The notes: generated from the letters alone by a model not told the origin. A stretch of 64,000 nucleotides of DNA from Paenibacillus sp. PL91 (GCF_012935325.2 NZ_JABBYG020000003.1:1-64000); one strand, 5' to 3'. Counted from the stretch's first letter, positions 16,777 to 25,363 are shown. Program-made: numbers and translations.

Positions 16777-17054
16777 CTACCACATCCCAATGTGAAAGTA
16801 AGTGTTCTTGCCTCAATTTATCCTCATGTAGGCCAGTAAGTGTGTAGTAGTACAAAGTACGTACTATTAAATCCCCCATACGTTTTGGCTACCCAACATG
16901 ACACCCAAGCGAATGTCGGCATCTCCAGCGTCTGTACGAAAAGCAGATCGATGCCGTGCACGTCTGGCCGGCCTCAGTTTGTCGGTTACGTACCCCCTAT
17001 CCAGTAACCTTACGCACGATTTCTTAGGACTGAAAGATCCGATTCGCTGAGCCT
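16777..17054. other. Gene-free stretch
   Basis: A short minus-strand frame around 16870-16990 (LLFVQTLEMPTFAWVSCW) looks somewhat protein-like but has no start and no recognisable family. I report no gene. Confidence 0.3.
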
Positions 17055-17837
17055 TTAGCCGAAAGGCGGAACACCGCGTTCTGAATGGAAGGACTCGACC
17101 TCATTGGTTTCCATGGCGAAGGCAAACTTTCCGCCGGTATAAGTTCCTTCCGGGTTAGAACGGCGCACGGGCTCTGGGCCCGAGACGCTCAGAATCCAAG
17201 CCACGTACCAGCGGCCGAGACCTTTAAGCAGCAGTGGCAACAGCAGCGCGAATACCACGCCGACCCCGCCGGCGATCCAGGAGCGCTGGGCGGGCGTCAA
17301 GTTCCAGTCGAGCAGCCGGTCCAGCCCCCACGTGCTTGAAAACAAATTGAAATCGAACAGCCGCATGCTTACCTCATAAGCGATCGGCGAGAGTAGCACC
17401 GCGAACGCCGTTATTGGCAGCACGATGGCGAAGGTGAACGCCGCGATGCCGATCGGAAGCTGTATAATCCCGAATAGGATACCGCGGTACGATCTACCAT
17501 CCTTCAGAACGGACATCAACCAGGACCTCCATCCTTGCTGTTCTCCGGCAGTCGGGTCCGGAGGAGCGGAAACGGCAGTATGCTCCTTTCCCTGGAGCCA
17601 GGCCGACGCGTATCTCAATTCACCAACCATGATCGTCCGGCACAGGACCAACGTCCCAGCCAGCAGCGGTACGCCGATCAGAAATACCGATAGCGGAAGG
17701 CTTACGGACAATCCGGCTACGGCGATGACGAATGCAGCGATTCCCTTGGGAAGAGACAGGACGAGCATTTTCCAGGCCTGTAAGGCGCTTGGCTTCCTCA
17801 TAAACACAACCACGCTTTCTCGTTTTGTTGCTCTCAT
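17055..17837 (-). CDS. Sensor-domain membrane protein (PF13796-like)
   Basis: The 260-residue protein has two pairs of hydrophobic helices (about residues 32-50 and 52-70, 128-155 and 188-215) around the motif LPLSVFLIGVPLLAGTLVLC. This is the arrangement of the putative sensor domain usually found at the N-terminus of actinobacterial and Paenibacillus histidine kinases. Here it ends without kinase domains, so it would work with a separate partner or as a stand-alone membrane protein. The start ATG follows AGGGAAAGG. The region has higher GC than its neighbours. No regulator gene adjoins it. Confidence 0.7.
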   Translation of the reverse strand: MRATKRESVVVFMRKPSALQAWKMLVLSLPKGIAAFVIAVAGLSVSLPLSVFLIGVPLLAGTLVLCRTIMVGELRYASAWLQGKEHTAVSAPPDPTAGEQQGWRSWLMSVLKDGRSYRGILFGIIQLPIGIAAFTFAIVLPITAFAVLLSPIAYEVSMRLFDFNLFSSTWGLDRLLDWNLTPAQRSWIAGGVGVVFALLLPLLLKGLGRWYVAWILSVSGPEPVRRSNPEGTYTGGKFAFAMETNEVESFHSERGVPPFG

Positions 17838-18263
17838 TGTAGCCTTTCCCTCTAGGTATCATCATCCTCCTGGCGGATGGAATCGGTGCCGGACCTTGGT
17901 CCAGTTCGGCGGTCGTCATTTCAGCAGCGTTCGCGTCAGAGTGTCCCGTTGCGGAATTCGAAACTCGTCCACAACATCAGCTTGAACGCCGCGATCATTT
18001 GCGTAGCCGAGATGAAGGACTACGCATTATTAATCTAAAGTTTCCCAATAGAATTCCTGTAAAACGGATAATTGGAGTTTGCACAAACTTCTTATATCAC
18101 GTATAAGTTAAGGGTGAAATCCTGCGAATTCATGAGTCTGCGTGAGGAAACTGAATATTCGACCAACAAAGAGAAAATGCCTTATAGGGTCTTTTGTATG
18201 CCTGTGAAGAGGTTTTGTTTATGGATGCAGTCACAAATGTAGCTGTTTTGTAGGTATGTTTTA
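17838..18263. other. Gene-free region
   Basis: A minus-strand frame near 17930-18020 (FISATQMIAAFKLMLWTSFE) ends at a stop without any start signal. It could be a remnant. Nothing else is recognisable. Confidence 0.3.
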
Positions 18264-18296
18264 TTAAACTATAGTGTCCCGTTTGTTTAGTGAACG
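18264..18296 (+). repeat. Dispersed element, tail box copy
   Basis: AACTATAGTGTCCCGTTTGT is a tail box. The stop codon of the TIMP-like gene (18287-18289 on the minus strand) lies inside it. Confidence 0.6.
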
Positions 18297-18754
18297 TTAT
18301 TTTTTAACCACAATTTAGCTCTCCATATTATTATTGAGATTGCTACTGCGAATGCAAATGCAAAAAGTAATATCAGTATATATTTATTTTTCCATTCGGG
18401 TTCAGATAATCGGTCTAGGGCTTGAATATCTTTGCTCGCCTCAGTAATCAGTTTATTGCCGCTACAAAGACTGGTTAATTCTTTGCCTTCAACATTGTTT
18501 GTATAAACTAAATATGTATTTCCTACTTCAAATTCAGTCCCACACATACCATTGAAACCACTGTATACATAACCATCCGTGAGATTTCCTTTCCAGGCCT
18601 TCTTCACATTAAAAATATTCCCGCCTTCTTTATCCTTGCTAAGCAACGTACCTGTGAATATGACGCTAGATCCCTCAAATTTTTGTTCAGTGCTTGAATC
18701 ACCGCAACTACATGCGAACACCTTATTAGGGCTTAGTACACTAAAACTAACCAT
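18287..18754 (-). CDS. TIMP-like surface protein with C-terminal membrane anchor
   Basis: The mature part begins with CSCGDSS after a secretion signal, the CxC start of tissue-inhibitor-of-metalloproteinase-like (NTR fold) proteins found in bacilli. GSSVIFTGTLLSKD, GNLTDGYVYSGFNGMCG and TSLCSGNKLITEA carry the other conserved cysteines. A transmembrane helix (about 124-142) and a short cytosolic tail end it. The ATG at 18754 gives a short signal peptide and has no ribosome site. Homology-like sequence (KRLITCL) continues upstream to a CTG at 18778, so the true start is unclear. The stop lies inside a repeat tail box. A partial second copy lies at 21823-21966. Confidence 0.65.
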   Translation of the reverse strand: MVSFSVLSPNKVFACSCGDSSTEQKFEGSSVIFTGTLLSKDKEGGNIFNVKKAWKGNLTDGYVYSGFNGMCGTEFEVGNTYLVYTNNVEGKELTSLCSGNKLITEASKDIQALDRLSEPEWKNKYILILLFAFAFAVAISIIIWRAKLWLKNNVH

Positions 18755-18988
18755 TAAACATGTTATTAATCTTTTCAGCGTCGCATTCTATGTCTATCTG
18801 TAAGAATAAGAAGGTAACGAATGACGCTTCATGATGAAAATCACTGTTTTTTAAACATAAAATATCGATTATTTGGGTGTTGATGACAGAATGTTACAAC
18901 TATAATGAGTCGTAGAAAGGGGGCAGCCTCTAGTAGACAAGCAAGTCGGCAAGGATCTATCAACTAATTAATGGATGGTGATTGAATA

Positions 18989-21547
18989 ATGGGATTTAAG
19001 AGAGCCTCATTTGGCAAGAAAATACTGTCAAGCGTTGTGATTATTCCGCTTCTGCTTACGAGTATAGCAACGGCATCTGCATCCGGTACGGATATGAAAG
19101 ACAAGGAAGGGAACGCACGCGGCATTCAGCTGGAATATTTGGACCGTGGCTTAACTGCGGCCTCTACGTCGGAAGGCGTATTTCTTAGCTGGCGACTGCT
19201 CGCGAATGAAGTGACGGGATATTCAGAGACTGGTTTGACCGGCGCGAATTTCAACGTGTACCGCGACGGCGTTAAAATTGCGGAGATCGATAACAGCACC
19301 AATTACCTCGACAAAGACGGCTCCGCTGCTTCGCAATATTATGTAAGCGCTGTTTTAAACGGCCAGGAGGTTGATCAAAGCGCCCAGGTTAAGCCTTGGG
19401 GAAATGCCTATTATGATTTGCCGCTGCATAAACCGGCAGACGGGATCACACCTGCAGGAGAAGCGTACACCTACTCCGCGAATGATTTGAGCGTAGGCGA
19501 TGTCGACGGTGACGGACAGTATGAGTTATACGTCAAATGGGAGCCGTCCAATTCGAAGGATGTGTCACAAGTCGGATTTACTGGCGTGACCTATATCGAT
19601 TGCTACGAGATAGACGGAACACTTTTGTACCGCATTGATCTGGGCGTGAATATTCGTTCCGGTGCTCATTACACGCAGTTCATGGTTTACGATTTTGATG
19701 GAGATGGTAAGGCGGAAGCGATGCTGAAGACCGCTCCAGGAACTAAAATCATTACGTATGACCGGCAAGGCCAAGTCTCTTCCGAGAAATATATTACGAT
19801 GCCGATTGAGGATGTAAATGCCGGCTACAGCAATAAGGATGATTACCGGATGAGCAGTGATGATTATTACGAGCATCTGGTCGGTGTGTTTATGAACTGG
19901 TCAGAGCATGAGGAAGTGAAAAACGGCAGTTGGCCAGCTACGCTCGAAGAGAGCTTCGGAATCGAAAAGAAATACGACTATCCGTTATCCAAATTGGATG
20001 CGGAGAGCATGGTCGATTACTTTATGGACGTATATGCGCCGAGCAGAAGCGCCCGTAACAATCTCCGAGCGTTCGAAGGCTTTATTGTGAAAGGGCCTGA
20101 GTATTTGACCGTCTTTAACGGTGCAACCGGTTCCGAGCTGGAGACGGTGCCCTATAAGCCCGGACGCGAGGACGACGGTCTTCTGTGGGGAGACTATGCG
20201 ATGGCAAGAATCGAGCCGGGCAACCGGGTAGACCGTTTTCTGGCCGGGGTAGCCTACCTTGACGGCGAGAAGCCGTCAGCGGTGTTTGCAAGAGGCTATT
20301 ATACGAGATCGACTCTAATCGCTTACGACTGGGACGGCAAGCATCTTAAGGAGCAATGGTTCGTTGACAGCGGATGGACGCCGATGACAAATCCTTTCAA
20401 CGACGGACCGCACGGCCGGGACGGGACAGACCCCGAGTTCGGCACCCTAACGACGCAAGGAGCCCATTCCTTAAGCGCCGCAGATGTTGACGGTGACGGC
20501 AAGCATGAAATCATATATGGATCGGCTACGATTGATCATGACGGCACTTTGTTATACAGCTCGATGGATGTGATGCCGCCGCAGAGCGCAGCTCCGGGAA
20601 CGACAGCTAGACTAGGCCACGGCGATGCGCTTCATGTAACGGATATCGATCCGGACAGACCTGGGAAAGAAATCTTCATGGTGCATGAGGGCGGCGTCTG
20701 GGCGCCTTACGGCTATTCCTTGCGTGACGCAGAAACAGGCGAAGTGCTGTACGGCGGATATACTGGCAAAGATACGGGACGTGGAATAATCGGCGATGTT
20801 GAACCTGGTCATGGCGGTCTTGAAACATGGGCGGTCGGTCTGTGGACGGCTGACGGTGCTCCGATTAGCGCATCCGCGCCGGGCACCAATATGAATATTA
20901 AATGGTCGGCGGATATGACGACGCAGATTGTGAACGGAGCCATTGATGCCACTCCGACCATTGATGATTGGAAGAAAGGCAGACTGCTGACAGCCGAAGG
21001 GACAAGAACAAACAATTATACAAAAGGAAATCCGGGACTGGTTGCGGATATACTCGGTGACTGGAGAGAAGAAATGCTCGTCCGGACTGCAGAAAGTTCT
21101 GCGATCCGGATATACCTCAGCACCGAGGTAACAGACCGTAAGCTGTACACGCTCATGCATGACGCTCAGTACAGAGCAGAGGTGGCAAGACAGAATACGG
21201 CGTATAACCAGCCTGCGTATACGAGCTTTTATTTTGCCTCCGATACTGATTGGTCTGCCATTCCGGTTCCGGCTGTTCAGACTCCAGGGGTGTTGACAGC
21301 TCTGTCGAAGCTTATGGATGATTATGCAGCATCCGGCGAATTGAATGGGCCGATCGTGCCGCAGCTGAACAATACGTTAAAACAGGCGCTGCATCATCAA
21401 GAGAAGGGTTCAATGAACAATGCAGTGAAGTCTATTGAGAAATTCATTGCCCAGCTGGACAAAGAAACGAAGAAAGACGCAGTCTCCGAACGGGCGCAAA
21501 AGAACCTGTCCTATCATGCGTGGAATTTCATAAAGATGTGGAAATAA
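18989..21547 (+). CDS. Rhamnogalacturonan lyase, polysaccharide lyase family 11
   Basis: This secreted enzyme has 852 residues. A signal peptide (1 to about 32, ending ATASA) precedes an FN3-like N-terminal domain (RGLTAASTSEGVFLSW, NVYRDG) and an eight-bladed propeller with calcium-binding repeats DVDGDGQYE (171-179), DFDGDGKAE and DVDGDGKHE. These match family PL11 (YesW/YesX), which cleaves the rhamnose-galacturonate backbone by beta-elimination. The last 75 residues form a helical tail ending in AVKSIEKFIAQLD and LSYHAWNF, resembling the FIMAH domain of Paenibacillus enzymes. The start ATG follows GGTGATT. It stands alone, without uptake genes beside it. Confidence 0.92.
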   Translation: MGFKRASFGKKILSSVVIIPLLLTSIATASASGTDMKDKEGNARGIQLEYLDRGLTAASTSEGVFLSWRLLANEVTGYSETGLTGANFNVYRDGVKIAEIDNSTNYLDKDGSAASQYYVSAVLNGQEVDQSAQVKPWGNAYYDLPLHKPADGITPAGEAYTYSANDLSVGDVDGDGQYELYVKWEPSNSKDVSQVGFTGVTYIDCYEIDGTLLYRIDLGVNIRSGAHYTQFMVYDFDGDGKAEAMLKTAPGTKIITYDRQGQVSSEKYITMPIEDVNAGYSNKDDYRMSSDDYYEHLVGVFMNWSEHEEVKNGSWPATLEESFGIEKKYDYPLSKLDAESMVDYFMDVYAPSRSARNNLRAFEGFIVKGPEYLTVFNGATGSELETVPYKPGREDDGLLWGDYAMARIEPGNRVDRFLAGVAYLDGEKPSAVFARGYYTRSTLIAYDWDGKHLKEQWFVDSGWTPMTNPFNDGPHGRDGTDPEFGTLTTQGAHSLSAADVDGDGKHEIIYGSATIDHDGTLLYSSMDVMPPQSAAPGTTARLGHGDALHVTDIDPDRPGKEIFMVHEGGVWAPYGYSLRDAETGEVLYGGYTGKDTGRGIIGDVEPGHGGLETWAVGLWTADGAPISASAPGTNMNIKWSADMTTQIVNGAIDATPTIDDWKKGRLLTAEGTRTNNYTKGNPGLVADILGDWREEMLVRTAESSAIRIYLSTEVTDRKLYTLMHDAQYRAEVARQNTAYNQPAYTSFYFASDTDWSAIPVPAVQTPGVLTALSKLMDDYAASGELNGPIVPQLNNTLKQALHHQEKGSMNNAVKSIEKFIAQLDKETKKDAVSERAQKNLSYHAWNFIKMWK

Positions 21548-21598
21548 ACAGGAAATGTAAGGAGCGTCCATGTAAGGCATGCAGTTCGTAAATAAGTT

Positions 21599-21651
21599 TT
21601 AGACTGACCACAATAATAGAAACTGCGGCAGCCAGTGACGAGAAAATAAAA
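21599..21651 (+). repeat. Paired repeat, copy 1
   Basis: About 53 bases starting TAGACTGACCACAATAATAG and containing GCGGCAGCCAG are repeated with roughly 80 percent identity at 27292-27344. Both copies follow plus-strand carbohydrate genes. Confidence 0.6.
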
Positions 21652-21652
21652 T

Positions 21653-21720
21653 CTGATATGCTCCCCATACATTTGCAGGTTTTATTATTTCACCTGTCTA
21701 CCGTTAGGGGAGCATATCAG
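21653..21720. repeat. Perfect inverted repeat with 40-base loop
   Basis: CTGATATGCTCCCC (21653-21666) and GGGGAGCATATCAG (21707-21720) are perfect complements. The loop ends with CTACCGTTA, and the run CTACCGTTA(G/A)GGGAG recurs at 32439-32452. It could be a terminator for the lyase gene or a small mobile repeat. Confidence 0.65.
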
Positions 21721-21788
21721 TTTTGATCAAACTTTTGATCAAAACGATGGCTTTTAGCCTCAACAGGAATGTTTAGTTTATTTAAGAA

Positions 21789-21834
21789 GTTAACGGGAAA
21801 CAGCTCTTTGAGTAGTTTCCTGTTAGCTGAATAA
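21789..21834. repeat. Dispersed element, inverted pair of boxes
   Basis: GTTAACGGGAAAC (21789-21801) and GTTTCCTGTTAGC (21815-21827) form an imperfect inverted repeat related to the tail box. The second half supplies the stop codon of the TIMP-like remnant. Confidence 0.5.
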
Positions 21835-21966
21835 ATTCACTTTGTTTGTTTCAACCCTTAAATTATAATTGTACATGCCATTGAAACCACGGTATGCATA
21901 ACCATCCGTGAGATTGCCCCCTTCAACATTAAAAAATCCAGCACTCTGATCTTTAAAAAGTTAACC
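21823..21966 (-). pseudogene. Fragment of a second TIMP-like gene
   Basis: On the minus strand the frame reads LFKDQSAGFFNVEGGNLTDG, then YAYRGFNGMY, and stops inside a repeat box. It is closely similar, also at DNA level, to the middle of the TIMP-like gene at 18287-18754 (GNLTDGYVYSGFNGMC). It lacks the signal peptide, the first cysteines and the C-terminal half. The two copies flank the PL11 lyase gene, so a local duplication followed by decay is likely. Confidence 0.75.
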
Positions 21967-21982
21967 ATATTTCCGGACGACT

Positions 21983-22747
21983 TTACAAATGAGAGCCACC
22001 ACTGGCATCAATCAACTGCCCGGTTACCCAGCGGCTATCAGCAGAGGCCAAAAAAGCGGCTACATCCGCGACATCTTCTGGTTGCCCCCATCTTCCAAAG
22101 GTAGAAAAGTCAGCACCGAATTTATGTCCTGCAGGATCTTGTAGCATCGCTGCATTCATATCCGTGGCAACGAACCCAGGTTGGATTGCATTGATCGTTA
22201 TACCACGTGGGCCGAGTTGATTTGATAGGGCGAGCGTCAGTGTGTTGATTGCCCCCTTGGTCATGCTGTACGCAGGAATGGCAGGCAGGGAAATTCTTGT
22301 TATAGCGGACGATATGTTAATAATTCGACCTTCATCTCTTAAACGTCGCAAAGATTGTTGAATCAGGAAAAACGGTGTTTTCACATTGATTGTCATAATT
22401 TCATCGTAAGCTTCTTCTGTCGTATCCTCAATGGGAGCCGATAGGGCGATTCCCGCGTTGTTCACTAAAATATCGAATTGCGTGTCCCCCCTACGTTCTA
22501 ACAATGCTTCATCCAATGCTTGATAAAGAGACATAATGCTCTCTGAAGAACCTAGTTCCCTGCCAATCGTGAACGCAGTCCCACCATTCCGGTCAATATC
22601 ACGAACGACTTTTTCAGCAGCATCGCGATTCTTACCGTAATGAACTGCTACTAATGCACCTTCTTGTGCCAATCGTGTCGCAATGGCACGACCAATCCCT
22701 CTGCTTGCGCCCGTAACGAGAGCAACCTTGCCTTTCAACTTGCTCAT
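21983..22747 (-). CDS. SDR family oxidoreductase
   Basis: This 254-residue classical SDR carries TGASRGIGRAIA near the N-terminus, ILVNNAGIA, the catalytic serine in NISSAITR, YSMTKGA (Tyr and Lys) and the C-terminal WVTGQLIDASGG typical of 3-oxoacyl-ACP-reductase-like members. Of two close ATG codons I take the one at 22747, nine bases after GAGGAG. It stands alone; the next gene on this strand is more than 400 bases upstream. The substrate is unknown. Confidence 0.92.
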   Translation of the reverse strand: MSKLKGKVALVTGASRGIGRAIATRLAQEGALVAVHYGKNRDAAEKVVRDIDRNGGTAFTIGRELGSSESIMSLYQALDEALLERRGDTQFDILVNNAGIALSAPIEDTTEEAYDEIMTINVKTPFFLIQQSLRRLRDEGRIINISSAITRISLPAIPAYSMTKGAINTLTLALSNQLGPRGITINAIQPGFVATDMNAAMLQDPAGHKFGADFSTFGRWGQPEDVADVAAFLASADSRWVTGQLIDASGGSHL

Positions 22748-23172
22748 TATTTTCATCTCCTCTTGTGTCTATCAAGTACAACTATTGTTATAACACAAGG
22801 TGAATTTTGTAATGTTGCTCTCTAATTCGCGGAACACAAATTCGGAACAAGAAAGTTTGATGGTCCGTTTCCATAGATTCTATTGTATGCAAGGGCAGAC
22901 TTTGGGGGAAAAACGTGCATTTGGAGACGTTCGTTGAGGATAAAAAAATCGTGTTTAGCTGTGATGGGAAGAAGACTAGTCGGAAGTTCGTCTAGACTTT
23001 GCCACTCTCTCTTTCGTTCTTATTTTATCTGTTTTCAATAAACAGATATGTTAAAAAGCCCGACCTTCTAAAGGTCGGGGTTTTCAGGTAGGGTGGGATC
23101 CTTGCGAATCTTTCAACAAAAGACCACTGTCTCCAGAGCGGTCCCTTGTATTCGCTATAACCCTCTTTTCGC
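22748..23172. other. Gene-free region with terminator
   Basis: A plus-strand remnant-like frame at about 22905-22998 (HLETFVEDKKIVFSCDGKKT) has no start. A strong hairpin with arms CCCGACCTT (23059-23067) and AAGGTCGGG (23071-23079) has its T run on the minus strand and so ends the acetyltransferase transcript. Confidence 0.55.
23055..23083 (-). terminator. Rho-independent terminator of the GNAT gene
   Basis: Nine-base GC-rich stem with a three-base loop, followed on the minus strand by CTTTTTAAC. Confidence 0.8.
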
Positions 23173-23679
23173 TTATGCAACCGGAATTTCTTTTTCCATA
23201 ATAAAATCATCCATGACGAATCCATTCCCGATATCCGCAATTTGTTCTCGTACGGTTTGGAAGCCTTTTTTCTCATATACCGCAATAGTGGATTCGTTAT
23301 GACGATTGACCGTCAGCCAAATATGACTTAGATTTCGGTCTTTGCACAGCTGCTCAAGGAATGCCGTCGCTTTGCTGGCATAGCCGCGTCCCCGGTGATC
23401 CTTGCCTATATAAAACTTGCTCAGGAAGAGCTTCCCCTCTTCTTGTCTGACCGACATATATCCAACCGCAGATCCATCGTGATGGATGAAGTAATATTCG
23501 TAGCCCTGATGATGGATCTGATTCTCAATCGCTGGAATTGATTGGAATTTGCCAATCATGTATTCAATCTGCTCTATTGTAATAATGGATACATAATATT
23601 CGCGCCATATTTCTGCCGCTAATCGAGCAACCTCAGCGATTTCTTCCTCTGTATTCACGCGTGAAAATATAAGCTTCAT
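23173..23679 (-). CDS. GNAT family N-acetyltransferase
   Basis: The 168-residue protein has the acetyl-CoA-binding motif GKDHRGRGYASKATAFL (Q/RxxGxG/A signature) and the C-terminal NESTIAVYEKKGF strand-turn typical of GNATs. VGYMSV and LFLSKFYI form the central strands. It resembles YitI/PaiA-like members, which acetylate small amines or polyamines, but the substrate cannot be told. The start ATG follows GGCGG. It is monocistronic with its own terminator. Confidence 0.9.
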   Translation of the reverse strand: MKLIFSRVNTEEEIAEVARLAAEIWREYYVSIITIEQIEYMIGKFQSIPAIENQIHHQGYEYYFIHHDGSAVGYMSVRQEEGKLFLSKFYIGKDHRGRGYASKATAFLEQLCKDRNLSHIWLTVNRHNESTIAVYEKKGFQTVREQIADIGNGFVMDDFIMEKEIPVA

Positions 23680-23763
23680 GACATGTTCCGCCTTTCCTTG
23701 ATCTCTCCGTTCATGCTTTCAATAGAATATCATAAATTTCAGCAGAAGGTTTAGTCGCAATGA

Positions 23764-23841
23764 GCGAAGCAAAAGGCAGCTGATCGACTGGTCGGCTACC
23801 TTCGCATATTTAATCAACTTCGCTTCCCGTTAGCTGAATCG
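23764..23841 (+). repeat. Dispersed element with hairpin and tail box
   Basis: A hairpin based on GCGAAG (23764) and CTTCGC (23805) is followed by the tail box AACTTCGCTTCCCGTTAGCT (23816-23835). The tail forms the last nine codons and the stop of the DUF5071-like gene. Confidence 0.6.
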
Positions 23842-24221
23842 ATCCTCACTAGCAAGTCCTCAATCTTCTCGGCAATTTCTGCCACTATCTCATCTTTAGT
23901 TGGGCATAATTTCATCCGTACCAGGTCAGGTTTCAACTCTAACAGTATTTCATTTGACAAACGAGTTATTAATCCATGGAGTAAGAAGTACTTCCATCCG
24001 CCATCATTAGATTTCATGACAACCCGTATATGAGTAATTAAGTGCTCTTCATATTTAAGAATGATATCCTCAATATCTTGAGCAATGGGCCAGTTCATGT
24101 CCTGTAGCCACTCAAGTAGTTGTGGGAGAATAGGGAGTATTTTTTCTTTCTCTGCTTCTTTTAATAGCGCTACACGCTCGTAATCCGATTTAGTTTTTGG
24201 GATCAATTCGGAGTACTCCAT
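23814..24221 (-). CDS. DUF5071-like protein
   Basis: The 135-residue cytosolic protein contains ILPQLLEWLQDMNWPIAQDI and DGGWKYFLLHGLI, the hallmark of the uncharacterised DUF5071 family (helical repeat fold). I place the start at ATG 24221, which is preceded by GGGAG; a codon eight residues upstream lies inside that site. The last residues IDSANGKRS are encoded by a dispersed repeat box, so the natural C-terminus was probably replaced. The function is unknown. Confidence 0.75.
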   Translation of the reverse strand: MEYSELIPKTKSDYERVALLKEAEKEKILPILPQLLEWLQDMNWPIAQDIEDIILKYEEHLITHIRVVMKSNDGGWKYFLLHGLITRLSNEILLELKPDLVRMKLCPTKDEIVAEIAEKIEDLLVRIDSANGKRS

Positions 24222-24384
24222 CTTGATAACAACTCCCTCCCTCATATCAAACTAAGCAAGTGATATACATATATTTTAACTAATATTACCACATGCCAAA
24301 GTAGTATGATATCACAGACTGCTATACGTTCTTCAACTGCTATTGTGAAAATAAGCACTATGCTTCGAATCAGAAGGTAAGTTT

Positions 24385-25053
24385 TTACTTCTTTAATGCT
24401 TCAAGCATGTCGTAGATATGACTATGCATGAGTTGACTTGCCTGCTCGCTGTGTCGTTCCTCAATGGCGATCGCAATTAAGATGTGATAATTGGATGCTT
24501 TGGTACGCATATGAGGCAAGGTGTTTGTCTGCTTGCGACCTTCGGAGAGAAGTGGATAGATTGACTCCAGCATTCGTAATAGGACAGGATGTTGTGCTGA
24601 TTCTGCAATGAGAGAATGGAAGGAAAGATCGGTATCTAAAAATGGGCCCCCTTCTTCCATCTGGTTAACCATAGAGTCAGCCAGCGCACGAAGTTGCTTT
24701 ACTTGGGAGCGCGTAGCATGCTCTGCACTCAAGGCAGCAAGTTTGGGTTCAATGAGCAGTCTTGCTTCCAATAATTTGACGAGAGAAACATCCCCCAGTT
24801 CCTTAAGGTCTGCAGTAGGGTCTTCCAACAATAATGGATCGTTACGTACATACATTCCCCGTCCATGTTCGATACTGACATTTCCTTGGCTTTCCAGAGT
24901 CCGCAGCGCTTCTCTTACAGTGGATACACTAACAGCCAAGTCCTTAGAGATCTCTTGCAACGTTGGTATACGCGATCCGGGCGGCCATTCCCCACTAATA
25001 ATTTTCTGTTTTAGTACATCTATTGTCATCGTAAAGGTAGTTTTTTTCATCAT
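24385..25053 (-). CDS. FadR/GntR family regulator of galactonate genes
   Basis: The 222-residue protein has an N-terminal winged helix (residues 8-70; GEWPPGSRIPTLQEISKDLA and STVREALRTLESQGNV) and an all-helical FCD ligand domain (about 88-215) with the metal/ligand residues in LEARLLIEP, DLSFHSLI and HILIAIAI. It is divergent from the aldolase-dehydratase pair, and three palindromes of AGATC type fill the space between. This fits DgoR-like repression relieved by galactonate or a related sugar acid. Confidence 0.9.
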   Translation of the reverse strand: MMKKTTFTMTIDVLKQKIISGEWPPGSRIPTLQEISKDLAVSVSTVREALRTLESQGNVSIEHGRGMYVRNDPLLLEDPTADLKELGDVSLVKLLEARLLIEPKLAALSAEHATRSQVKQLRALADSMVNQMEEGGPFLDTDLSFHSLIAESAQHPVLLRMLESIYPLLSEGRKQTNTLPHMRTKASNYHILIAIAIEERHSEQASQLMHSHIYDMLEALKK

Positions 25054-25129
25054 AATAATCCCCTGTATATCTTCATATTAGGTCTATATTAACATAATCG
25101 TATAAGCTTCTCCTAATCGTAATTACGTA

Positions 25130-25158
25130 TTGACATCTAGAATTAAAGATACTATGAT
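25130..25158 (+). promoter_or_regulatory. Promoter of the galactonate module
   Basis: TTGACA (25130-25135) and TATGAT (25153-25158) are 17 bases apart, a near-consensus housekeeping promoter. The first operator begins at the expected start site. Confidence 0.75.
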
Positions 25159-25165
25159 ACCTTCA

Positions 25166-25285
25166 TAAAGATCAGATCTTTAATGTAATAAAACAATTAT
25201 ATGAGTTATTTTATACATAATCCTATCATTAGATCAGATCTATATAAGCTAATATTAGATCTTTTATATATAGATACGATCTATA
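25166..25285. promoter_or_regulatory. Three operator-like palindromes for the GntR regulator
   Basis: TAAAGATCAGATCTTTA (25166-25182), TAGATCAGATCTA (25230-25242) and TATAGATACGATCTATA (25269-25285) are palindromes sharing AGATC/GATCT half sites. The first covers the transcription start, the others lie within the leader. Spacing of about 60 and 40 bases would permit looping or cooperative repression. Confidence 0.7.
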
Positions 25286-25324
25286 GCTTGAGTGTCAATC
25301 GTTGTAACAGAGGAGGAGGACAGC

Positions 25325-25363
25325 ATGGAAAGCAAGCTTGGGCAAGAGGTGGAAGCATCATGA
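25325..25363 (+). CDS. Twelve-codon leader minigene
   Basis: A strong GAGGAGG site, five bases before ATG 25325, opens [12 protein letters not shown], and its TGA overlaps the ATG of the aldolase gene (ATGA). The aldolase has its own weaker GAGGTGG site inside the minigene. The arrangement suggests translational coupling or a leader peptide; no attenuator hairpin is evident. Confidence 0.4.
   Translation: MESKLGQEVEAS

Noticed and set aside
16870..16990. Protein-like minus-strand string LLFVQTLEMPTFAWVSCW
   Set aside because: No start, no ribosome site, about 45 codons and no family match that I can name; could be a remnant but evidence is too thin.
17425..17985. Plus-strand frame of about 186 codons opposite the sensor-domain protein
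   Set aside because: No ribosome site or recognisable domain; the minus strand encodes a regular four-helix membrane protein.
25201..25359. Aldolase start at 25201 (longest open frame)
   Set aside because: The 53 extra codons run through the operators and leader; the ATG at 25360 has a ribosome site and matches the normal start of the family.
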